From NCBI RefSeq assembly GCF_000166275.1, contig NZ_CM001023.1:2731001-2795000 (forward strand): a DNA stretch of 64,000 bases, in the 5' to 3' direction. This document shows positions 28,533 to 36,418 of this stretch, piece by piece. This DNA comes from Algoriphagus machipongonensis. Its GTDB lineage: Bacteria > Bacteroidota > Bacteroidia > Cytophagales > Cyclobacteriaceae. The number at the start of each line of letters is the position of its first letter. The first letter of the stretch is position 1. The position numbers and the translations under genes are program-made. Below the pieces are notes generated by a model, which saw only the letters and a list, made by a program, of their open reading frames with translations, was not told where the DNA came from and ran no database searches.

Positions 28533-29678
28533 ATGAATTTTAGCTGGAGCAAGGAACAATTAGAATTAAAGAAGAAAGCCATTGAGTTTTCTGAAACTCA
28601 TCTAAATCAGGATGTTTCCGAGAAAGATCGTGGTAATATTTTCCCTTTAGAAGAATGGAAAAAATGTGCTGAATTTGGGGTTTTAGGTTGGCCTTTTAGC
28701 AAGTCTTATGGAGGAAGTGGTTTTGATCCGCTGACTACCGTGCTCATGCTAGAAGGTTTAGGCTATGGATGTAAAGACAATGGCCTCCCCTTTTCGCTCA
28801 ACTCTCAATTGTGGAGCACACAAATGGCTATCAATGCTTTTGGAACTGAAGATCAGAAGAATAAGTATCTCAAAAAACTAATATCAGGTACCATTGGAGC
28901 CTTTGGAATAACTGAAGAAGGCTCAGGTTCCGACACTTATGCTTTGGAGATGACAGCTGATAAAGTGGAAGGCGGCTATATTTTAACTGGGGAAAAGCAT
29001 TACATCACCCTCGCTCCCATTTGCGAAATAGCAGTTGTCTTTGCCACTACTAATGCCAAATTGGGCAAATGGGGTATTACAGCATTTATTGTTGATAATA
29101 CCATGGAGGGCTTTACAGTAAGCGAGGTCCGCGACAAAGTTGGAATGCGAACCACTCCCATGGGCAACCTCTATTTCAAAAACTGCTTTGTTCCCGATGA
29201 AAATAGATTGGGCAGAGAGGGTTCAGGTTTGAGTTTGTTTAGCTCTGCCATGGAATCCGAACGAGGATACATCTTTGCCAGTCAAATTGGGAGAATGGAA
29301 AAGCAATTGGAACTGTCCATTGATTATGCAAATAATCGGCAGTCATTTGGTCAAAGTATTGGCAAAAACCAATCTATATCCAACCGTATAGCCAACATGA
29401 GGCTTCGACTGGAAACTTCAAAAATGCATTTGTATAAGGTGGCTTATCTTGACCATAGTGATTTACCCTTAATGAAGGAAGCAGCGATGGCTAAATTATA
29501 TATTAGTGAAGCTTTTGTGGAATCCAGCTTGGATTTTATCCGGATTTTTGGAGCCAAAGGGGTGGTTACAGAATATGAAGTAGAGCGAGATTTACGTGAT
29601 GGCTTGGGTGGATTAATCTATTCTGGCACATCCGATATCCAAAGAAATATCATCGCCAAACTGGATGGGTTATTATGA
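28533..29678 (+). CDS. Acyl-CoA dehydrogenase-like flavoprotein, candidate aminoacyl-carrier dehydrogenase
   Basis: 381 residues with the acyl-CoA dehydrogenase fold. FGITEEGSGSDTYAL is the FAD-binding middle-domain signature, and YSGTSDIQRNIIAK the C-terminal one. In peptide clusters, close relatives (PltE, RedW, AnaB) oxidise prolyl-S-carrier to pyrrolyl or pyrrolinyl-S-carrier rather than fatty acyl-CoA. That role fits its neighbours: its last four bases (ATGA) overlap the start of a stand-alone adenylation protein, and a free carrier protein is encoded 2.3 kb downstream. Family is certain, the specific role is inference. Confidence 0.85.
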   Translation: MNFSWSKEQLELKKKAIEFSETHLNQDVSEKDRGNIFPLEEWKKCAEFGVLGWPFSKSYGGSGFDPLTTVLMLEGLGYGCKDNGLPFSLNSQLWSTQMAINAFGTEDQKNKYLKKLISGTIGAFGITEEGSGSDTYALEMTADKVEGGYILTGEKHYITLAPICEIAVVFATTNAKLGKWGITAFIVDNTMEGFTVSEVRDKVGMRTTPMGNLYFKNCFVPDENRLGREGSGLSLFSSAMESERGYIFASQIGRMEKQLELSIDYANNRQSFGQSIGKNQSISNRIANMRLRLETSKMHLYKVAYLDHSDLPLMKEAAMAKLYISEAFVESSLDFIRIFGAKGVVTEYEVERDLRDGLGGLIYSGTSDIQRNIIAKLDGLL

Positions 29679-31207
29679 ATTCAAAAACTCAAATACTGAG
29701 CGAACTCCTATCTGCCGGTGCAAAAGCAAGTCCGGAGAAGATTGCTTTTAAGTGTGCTGAAGGGCAAATTACTTATCAGGAGTTAGATCAGAAGAGTAAT
29801 CAACTTGCCAATTGGCTTGTTTCCCAAAATGTTAAACAGGGGGAACGAATAGGCATTTTGATAGAGAAAAACATAGTTACTTCCTTTGCCATTTATGGTG
29901 TGTTAAAAGCAGGTGCCGTATTGGTGGCTTTAGATCCCAGTCAACCTGCGGAGAAACTCGACGCCATTATTCAAGATTGTGGCATAAAGGTGTTACTCAC
30001 CATTCCAACACATCAGAGAAAAGTTGATCAAATGGCAACTGATGAGTTAATCATTTTAGGTTCTCAATCAGGGATCAATTGGAATACTGTTTTTCAAGAG
30101 GCAGATGACTCCCCATTAGATTTAGATATCAAACCTTCGGATCTGGCTTATATTTTATATACTTCAGGCTCTACAGGTGAACCCAAAGGGATCGTTCATA
30201 CCCACGCAAGCGGGATGGCTTATGCAAGACAATCAGCCTTGCTCTATGAAGTTACTCCTGATGATGTGATTGGAAATGTGGCCTCCTTGCATTTTGATCA
30301 AAGCACATTTGGCTATTTCTCCGCGATTTATGCAGGTTGTACCACTTATGTTTTTGGCACCAGTGAACTGATCATGCTGGGAAGTTTTTGCGAAGCAATA
30401 AAAGCAAATGAAATCAGCATTTTATACTCAGTCCCTTCTCTTTTCATCTCATTGATTCAAGGAAATTTCGATCTTGATTTCCCTAAGCTCAGATGGATCA
30501 AATATGGAGGCGAAGTCTTTCCTTCTGGAAAGTTAAATGAGTTAATCAAGAAAATACCAAGCGCTAAAATTTCCAATGTATATGGTCCTGCAGAAGTAAA
30601 TCAGTGTACTTATTACACGATTACTGAGCCAGTCAACCCAGAAAAAGAAATACCCATCGGTCAGGTTTGGAGCAATACAAACTATTTGATTCTAGACTCT
30701 GAAAACCAGCATGTAAACCCAGGAGAACAGGGCGAGTTATTAGTACACTCTTCCACTATGATGTCAGGCTATTGGAATAATGATTTTCTTAACGAAAAAG
30801 CATTTTTCTATGATATTCAAGAAGGAAAGGAAACCAAGTATTATAGGACTGGAGATTATGTCTATTTAAATGAGGACGATGAATTGGTTTTTGTAGGTAG
30901 AATGGATCGACAAGTGAAGATTAGTGGACATAGAGTAGAAATGGGGGCAATCGAGCAAGTGATACTTAGGCTTCCAGAGGTAAAAAACGTAGCTGTTTTT
31001 ACCTGCCAGCCTAATGGAACAAGAGAGCTTTGCGCAGCAATAGTCCCTAAAAATAGTACCTTGGATATGGATGAAATAAGAAAGAAGCTTTTGAATTTAT
31101 TACCCAAAACGAGCATTCCGAGAAATTTCTTCGAAGTTCAATCTCTGCCACATTCAGTGAATGGAAAAGTACACTATCTTAAGCTCGAGAAGCAGTTTTC
31201 TAATTAA
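29675..31207 (+). CDS. Stand-alone adenylation (amino acid-carrier ligase) protein
   Basis: 510 residues, a complete ANL adenylation domain without condensation or carrier domains. Motifs: YTSGSTGEPKGIVHTH (A3), NVYGPAE (A5), YRTGDY (A7) and NGKVHYLK (A10 lysine). The pocket read by eye is about D-Q-F-Y-I-Y-V-Q-C-K. It shares the Y and C positions with the PltF/CloN4 proline code DLLYLALVCK but is not a clean match. It should activate an amino acid and load it onto the free carrier at 31987. Start ATG overlaps the previous stop by 4 bases, so translation is probably coupled. Confidence 0.9.
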   Translation: MNSKTQILSELLSAGAKASPEKIAFKCAEGQITYQELDQKSNQLANWLVSQNVKQGERIGILIEKNIVTSFAIYGVLKAGAVLVALDPSQPAEKLDAIIQDCGIKVLLTIPTHQRKVDQMATDELIILGSQSGINWNTVFQEADDSPLDLDIKPSDLAYILYTSGSTGEPKGIVHTHASGMAYARQSALLYEVTPDDVIGNVASLHFDQSTFGYFSAIYAGCTTYVFGTSELIMLGSFCEAIKANEISILYSVPSLFISLIQGNFDLDFPKLRWIKYGGEVFPSGKLNELIKKIPSAKISNVYGPAEVNQCTYYTITEPVNPEKEIPIGQVWSNTNYLILDSENQHVNPGEQGELLVHSSTMMSGYWNNDFLNEKAFFYDIQEGKETKYYRTGDYVYLNEDDELVFVGRMDRQVKISGHRVEMGAIEQVILRLPEVKNVAVFTCQPNGTRELCAAIVPKNSTLDMDEIRKKLLNLLPKTSIPRNFFEVQSLPHSVNGKVHYLKLEKQFSN

Positions 31208-31225
31208 TTATAAGGAAAATCTATT

Positions 31226-31987
31226 ATGCTAAATAAGGATCAAATCGATGCGTATCAAGAGCAAGGCTATTTACATCTAACTAGTTGGTTACAAGGTGAT
31301 GCATTGGTTCAGATCAAGGAAGCGATTGAAAAAATAGAAAAACTGGATGGTCCAGAGTTTTTTCGGGAAAAGAATTCACAGAAAATCAGGACAGTTTTTG
31401 CTCCTGAAAAATTTGATGCCTCAATTCTTGAGTTGCTTGAAAAATCCTCTTTGCCTATCCTAATTAGTCAATTGCTAAATACTGAATTTTACCTTTTCCA
31501 ATCCAAACTAAATACAAAGAGTAGCTTGGAGTCTGGGGTTTGGAGCTGGCATCAGGATTTTAAGTTCTGGAAAGAAGATGGGATGATTGCTCCCAATGCC
31601 TTAACTGTTGCAATTTTATTGTCGGATGTGGAGGTAGCAAATGGTCCTGTTTTGGCGATCCCCTCTTCCCACAAGGAAGGTGAAGTTGAATCTTACCTGA
31701 ATAATCCGGATGGAGTGCATGATGAGAACTTGAAATACATGATCACCCAAAGTACCTTGGCCAAAATGGTAAAAAAACATAGTCCAATTATACCTTTTAC
31801 TGGAAAAGCGGGCGATGTTCACATCTTCCATTGTAATCTATTGCATAGCTCTTACCAAAATATGGGTGTGGAAGACAGAAAACTCCTGATGTTTACTTTC
31901 AACCCAACAGATAATATTAAAGAAGTCACTGAGCCGCGACCTGATTATATGGTCAAAAGAAACCGAACCGCATTAAATCCAAATTAA
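31226..31987 (+). CDS. Phytanoyl-CoA dioxygenase (EctD-like) Fe(II)/2-oxoglutarate hydroxylase
   Basis: 253 residues. The iron facial triad is intact: H109 and D111 (WHQDF) and H207 (NLLHSS), with R218 as candidate 2-oxoglutarate ligand. WHQDFKFWKEDGM and GPVLAIPSSHKEG are very close to ectoine hydroxylase motifs. Because the HxD carboxylate is kept, it should hydroxylate and not halogenate. Likely target is an amino acid or carrier-bound residue of this pathway (proline ring, Asn or His); which one cannot be read. The stop codon TAA shares its last A with the ATG of the carrier gene. Confidence 0.88.
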   Translation: MLNKDQIDAYQEQGYLHLTSWLQGDALVQIKEAIEKIEKLDGPEFFREKNSQKIRTVFAPEKFDASILELLEKSSLPILISQLLNTEFYLFQSKLNTKSSLESGVWSWHQDFKFWKEDGMIAPNALTVAILLSDVEVANGPVLAIPSSHKEGEVESYLNNPDGVHDENLKYMITQSTLAKMVKKHSPIIPFTGKAGDVHIFHCNLLHSSYQNMGVEDRKLLMFTFNPTDNIKEVTEPRPDYMVKRNRTALNPN

Positions 31988-32214
31988 TGGTTGAAGAAAT
32001 TACCAATTATATCAATAAGGAAATAAATATCCTTGTCACCCAAGAGGAGGAATTACTTAGCAGTGGATTGATAGATAGTATCACTATTATGAAGCTTATT
32101 GCTCACCTAGAGGAAGCATATGAAATAAAAGTACCGCCTCAAGATATGGTCATTGAAAATTTCAATTCAGTATCCTCCATATCAGAATATATTGCTCAAC
32201 AGCAGAATAAATAA
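31987..32214 (+). CDS. Free-standing acyl/peptidyl carrier protein
   Basis: 75 residues, a four-helix carrier protein. The modification site is S31 in LIDSITIMKLI (DSxxxM/L form), preceded by the typical acidic LLSSGLID. It would carry the activated starter amino acid as a thioester after activation by the PPTase at 18857. It is translationally coupled to the dioxygenase gene (1-base overlap) and followed 7 bases later by the presumed start of the next synthetase. Its position between the stand-alone A domain and the synthetase condensation domain fits a PltL/AnaD-like starter carrier. Confidence 0.9.
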   Translation: MVEEITNYINKEINILVTQEEELLSSGLIDSITIMKLIAHLEEAYEIKVPPQDMVIENFNSVSSISEYIAQQQNK

Positions 32215-32221
32215 TTCAAGT

Positions 32222-35200
32222 TTGCAAGCATCAAAAAGCACCATTTCCAGCCTTACTGGGAGTCAACAGAGTATTTGGGCAAGTCATAAAATCGATCCCC
32301 ACTCCACTTCCAATTACTTACCACATACTTTCAAATTGAGAGGTGAAATTGATATCTATGCTTTTGAGCAAGCTTTCAATAAGCTTATCTCCAATAACGA
32401 TTCCCTAAGAACAATTTTTCAGGAAAATGAAGAGCTGGAAGTGGAGCAAATTGTGTTGCAGGAAATGGATTTCACCCTGGAATCAATACACGTTTCAGAA
32501 ACTGAGGTAAATTCTTTTATTGATCATAGAATACTTCAGCCCATAGATCTTCATCAAAGATGTTTTGATTCCACCCTGATAAAGCTCGGTGAAGAGCATT
32601 TCATCTGGTACTTAAGCGTACATCATATTTTAGCGGATGCTGCCTCTATAAAAATTCTCTTTGAAGAAATGGCCAAACTCTATCAGGCTGAGTTAAGCCA
32701 TCAAAAGATTGAATTTGAAAAAAAATCAAGTTTTGAAAAATACAGAGAGTTTGAGTTAGAGAAGCGAAATTCTAAAAACACGCCTTCAGCTGAATACTGG
32801 AAGTCCAAAGGTCAAATACCTGATAAAAAATTAGCTCTTTACGGGAATGAAAAATCTTCAAAGTCTAAAGCAAGAAGGGTCAAAATTCCTATTGATAGAG
32901 CATTAAAGGATTCATTAGACGAAAAGCTGAATACTGGAGGGTATCGCTCCTTTAACCCAGATCTTACCAAGTTTACGATTTGGTCCACGCTCTTCGCTGC
33001 CTTTATTTCCAGAATTTCCGGTGAATCAAATATTCGATTGGGAAGCCCCTTCCCTAACCGAAATCTGAGTGACTTTAAAAATACAACCGGCCTTTTGATA
33101 GAAGTGCTACCCTTTGATATTCAGGTAACTAGTGAAGATACTTTTCAGAGTCTATTTGGAAAGGTTAGGCTTGAACTTTTCGATTTTTTTAAAAACGGAT
33201 ACCCAGGCGCTCAAACAATGGAAAATGCCAGAGGAATTCACTTGGTGGTAAATTACATTCCCATTTGTTTTGGAGATTTTGGAACCATACCCTGTAAAAC
33301 CAAATGGTTATTTCCCGGGGAATTGGACCCTGGTCATCAACTCCGATTACAAGCTTTTGATTTTAATAATCAAACGAACTTGGACTACTATTTTGATGTA
33401 AATGAAGCTTATTTTACGGATTCTCAGATAGAGCTTCTCCCCGATCATTTTACGAAGCTAGTTCAGGCATTTATTTCAGATGATGGATCAAAAATATCCG
33501 ATGTTAAACTGGTAACAGATCAGGAAAAAGCTGAGCTTATTAATACGTATGAAAGCTCTGAAAACACCATCCTATCTCTTGACAATCAACTTAAAAACAT
33601 TTTTGAACAAAATTCAAATAATAGAGCCTTAGCTTTAGGAGAGGAAAGCATTTCCTTTAGAGAACTCGACATTCTTATTAATAAGACTTGTTTAAAGCTC
33701 TTAGAGCAAGGAGTCAAGCCTCAAAACGTAGTAGTTGTTCATAAGGAAAGATCTGCTGAATACATCATATCTATTCTGGCTATTTTAAGATTGGGTGCCA
33801 CATTTGTTCCCTTACCAGTAGGTTTACCTCAAAAGCGAATACAGGTCATATTGGAAGACTTAAAACCTAAATTGCTTATTAGTGCTTCCTCAGATTTTGG
33901 TTCTAATTATGCTACATCAGACATCAATCTTCAGGAACTTCGGTCTTCTGAAAACCAAAAAGCTGAATTAGAATTAGGTATAGATCAAAATCGTAGCACT
34001 TATATCCTTTTCACTTCAGGCTCTACAGGAAAACCTAAAGGAGTAGAAGTTTCTCTCCTCTCTTTAGCTAACTATATCCAAGAAGCGAAGAACTTGTATA
34101 GCAAGGGTCAGGAAGTAAGCATGCCCTTTTTTACATCGATTGGCTTTGATTTAACCATCACTTCGATATTTCTTCCACTATTAACAGGTGGATCCATCCA
34201 TATTTATCCTGAAAGCAAAGGAACATCAGATTTATCTATTCTAGAAGTTGTCAAAAACAAGCAGATAAACGCGATTAAACTTACTCCCTCCCATGCAAGA
34301 GTTATTCAAGGAAGTGAATTAAAAGACTCACAGCTACATACGGTCATTTTTGGAGGGGAAAACCTGGAAACAAATCTTGCATTGGACTTTCAATCCCAGC
34401 TGCCAGAAGCTGCAGAAATCTTCAATGAATATGGCCCCACCGAAGCAACCGTCGGATGTATCGTTCATAAATTTGACCCTAATGAAAAAGCTTTTTCTGT
34501 GCCCATAGGTAAGCCCATTTCAGATTGTTATTTCTATGTGTTAGATGAACGCTTAAATCCGGTACCGCAGGGGGTTCCAGGAAACTTATATTTAGGAGGT
34601 AAAGTCCTTGCTCTTGGGTATTATCAAAACCAAAACCTTACCGATGAATCATTTATAAACAACCCTTATCAGGATGGTCAAAAGATTTATAAATCAGGAG
34701 ATCTAGCCAGATTGAATGCCCACGGAAATCTCGAATATTTGGGAAGGGCTGATGAGCAAATAAAGCTAAATGGAGTACGAATTGAATCTACTGAATTAGA
34801 ACTACTTATCTCCAAATTCCCCAGCGTTGAGGAGACACATATAGTATTAGCGGACTCTCAAGAGGATTTATTTGAAGTTCCTGATTTTTACTGTAAAAAT
34901 TGTGGTATTCCTTCTACTTACCCTGATGCCAGCTTTAACGAAGAAGGCGTATGTAATCTTTGCGAATCATTTGAGGAGTACCAATCTAATGTCTCCACAT
35001 ACTTTAAGTCATTTGATAACCTGAAATCAGAAATATTGGGTTTAGGTGAGGAAAAAGAGAAAGAATACGACTGCTTGATGCTTTTAAGTGGAGGTAAAGA
35101 CAGTAGTTACGCTTTGGCCAAATTGGTTGAACTTGGGTTAAACGTTCTTGCTTGGACTCTGGATAACGATTTTATTTCGGATAATGCCAAGGAGAACATC

Positions 35201-36337
35201 AATAATACCACCAGTAAGCTAGGTGTTGACCATATTTATGGTAGAACAGATGCGATGAATGCGATTTTCAGAGATAGCCTAGAGCGACATCAAAACGTCT
35301 GTAATGGCTGCTTTAAAACCGTTTATACCTTAAGTACCAAACTGGCATTGGAAAAACATATACCAGTGATCGTTACTGGACTTTCCAGAGGACAATTTTT
35401 TGAAACCAGACTCACAGAAGAGCTTTTCTTAAAGGATCATTTTGACCCAGCTGATATAGATAATATCATTTTGGAGACCCGTAAATCTTACCATAGAAGT
35501 AAAGATGCAGTAAGCGAATACCTGGATGTTTCCATGTTTGAGACTGATGAAGTTTTCTCCAAAGTTTCCTTTGTTGATTTTTATCGCTTCAGCGATGTAA
35601 GTCTTTCGGAGATGATTGATTACTTAGAAAATAAAATTGGATGGAAGAGGCCAAAGGATACGGGCCGAAGCACCAATTGTATCATCAATGATCTAGGCAT
35701 CTATGTTCATAAAAGGAAAAAAGGGTATCACAACTATGCATTCCCTTATAGCTGGGATGTAAGAGTAGGACATAAAAAGCGAGAGGAAACAATAGATGAG
35801 CTGAATGATGAATTAAGTGAGAATGCAATAAAGGAGCTCATGCAAGAGATTGGAATGGAATCCCAAGGTCCTTCAAAAGAGATAAGGGCCTATTTCAAAG
35901 CTTCTTCTCAAGTAAATAAGAATGAACTCATTGCCTATTTGAGAGAATTTCTTCCTTCAAATATGATTCCTAGCATCTACATTCAAATTGATTCTTTTCC
36001 TCTTACTGCCAATGGAAAAGTAGACAAACAGGCACTCCTGAGAAGCCAAACCAAAAGTGCTCCACAAAAAAATAAGGCAATAGTTAAGCCCAAGAATAAA
36101 ATTGAAGAATTGGTGCACAGCACATGGTGCTCTGTTCTCAAAATGGATAGTATAGATGTAACGGATTCATTTATTCCGCTTGGTGGAAATTCACTTTCAG
36201 CGATTAGAATTGTATCTCTTTTAAGTAAAAGGCTCAACCTTGAAATAAGTATTCAAGAATTCTTTGAGCAAGATTCAATCCGAAAGCTCTCAGCGAGTAT
36301 TGAAGCAGAAATCAAAAAGCGGATGGGTATACATTGA
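32222..36337 (+). CDS. Nonribosomal peptide synthetase C-A-T with a PP-loop ATPase domain inserted in the A domain
   Basis: No ATG precedes the condensation domain. I use TTG 32222, 7 bases after the carrier stop (1371 residues, numbered from here); TTG 32192 or 32153 inside the carrier gene are alternatives. Condensation domain about 11-435 with HHILADAAS (134-142). Adenylation core about 455-880 with TSGSTGKPKG, NEYGPTE and YKSGD; pocket residues by eye are D643, L644, T647, K686, I709, G711, E736, V744, G745, K1266, i.e. DLTKIGEVGK, the classical asparagine code. Between the A8 region and the A10 motif (NGKVDK, 1264-1269) lies a foreign domain of about 340 residues: a zinc ribbon (C891, C894, C911, C914), a PP-loop SGGKDSS (956-962) and a CNGC (1027-1030). 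This order is that of N-acetyl sugar amidotransferases. The carrier serine is S1324 (GGNS). There is no release domain, so the chain must pass to the synthetase at 19543. Confidence 0.9.
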   Translation: MQASKSTISSLTGSQQSIWASHKIDPHSTSNYLPHTFKLRGEIDIYAFEQAFNKLISNNDSLRTIFQENEELEVEQIVLQEMDFTLESIHVSETEVNSFIDHRILQPIDLHQRCFDSTLIKLGEEHFIWYLSVHHILADAASIKILFEEMAKLYQAELSHQKIEFEKKSSFEKYREFELEKRNSKNTPSAEYWKSKGQIPDKKLALYGNEKSSKSKARRVKIPIDRALKDSLDEKLNTGGYRSFNPDLTKFTIWSTLFAAFISRISGESNIRLGSPFPNRNLSDFKNTTGLLIEVLPFDIQVTSEDTFQSLFGKVRLELFDFFKNGYPGAQTMENARGIHLVVNYIPICFGDFGTIPCKTKWLFPGELDPGHQLRLQAFDFNNQTNLDYYFDVNEAYFTDSQIELLPDHFTKLVQAFISDDGSKISDVKLVTDQEKAELINTYESSENTILSLDNQLKNIFEQNSNNRALALGEESISFRELDILINKTCLKLLEQGVKPQNVVVVHKERSAEYIISILAILRLGATFVPLPVGLPQKRIQVILEDLKPKLLISASSDFGSNYATSDINLQELRSSENQKAELELGIDQNRSTYILFTSGSTGKPKGVEVSLLSLANYIQEAKNLYSKGQEVSMPFFTSIGFDLTITSIFLPLLTGGSIHIYPESKGTSDLSILEVVKNKQINAIKLTPSHARVIQGSELKDSQLHTVIFGGENLETNLALDFQSQLPEAAEIFNEYGPTEATVGCIVHKFDPNEKAFSVPIGKPISDCYFYVLDERLNPVPQGVPGNLYLGGKVLALGYYQNQNLTDESFINNPYQDGQKIYKSGDLARLNAHGNLEYLGRADEQIKLNGVRIESTELELLISKFPSVEETHIVLADSQEDLFEVPDFYCKNCGIPSTYPDASFNEEGVCNLCESFEEYQSNVSTYFKSFDNLKSEILGLGEEKEKEYDCLMLLSGGKDSSYALAKLVELGLNVLAWTLDNDFISDNAKENINNTTSKLGVDHIYGRTDAMNAIFRDSLERHQNVCNGCFKTVYTLSTKLALEKHIPVIVTGLSRGQFFETRLTEELFLKDHFDPADIDNIILETRKSYHRSKDAVSEYLDVSMFETDEVFSKVSFVDFYRFSDVSLSEMIDYLENKIGWKRPKDTGRSTNCIINDLGIYVHKRKKGYHNYAFPYSWDVRVGHKKREETIDELNDELSENAIKELMQEIGMESQGPSKEIRAYFKASSQVNKNELIAYLREFLPSNMIPSIYIQIDSFPLTANGKVDKQALLRSQTKSAPQKNKAIVKPKNKIEELVHSTWCSVLKMDSIDVTDSFIPLGGNSLSAIRIVSLLSKRLNLEISIQEFFEQDSIRKLSASIEAEIKKRMGIH

Positions 36338-36418
36338 TATAAAATTTTTGGTTTTTTAAGTGTTTAATTTTTTCTCTGACTAAGGATATGTTTTGAAAAG
36401 TTTTAGCTTTAAAGCTTC

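Noticed and set aside
31226..31987. SyrB2-type non-haem iron halogenase
   Set aside because: Halogenases replace the aspartate of HxD with Gly or Ala, but here H109-Q-D111 is intact, so hydroxylation is expected.
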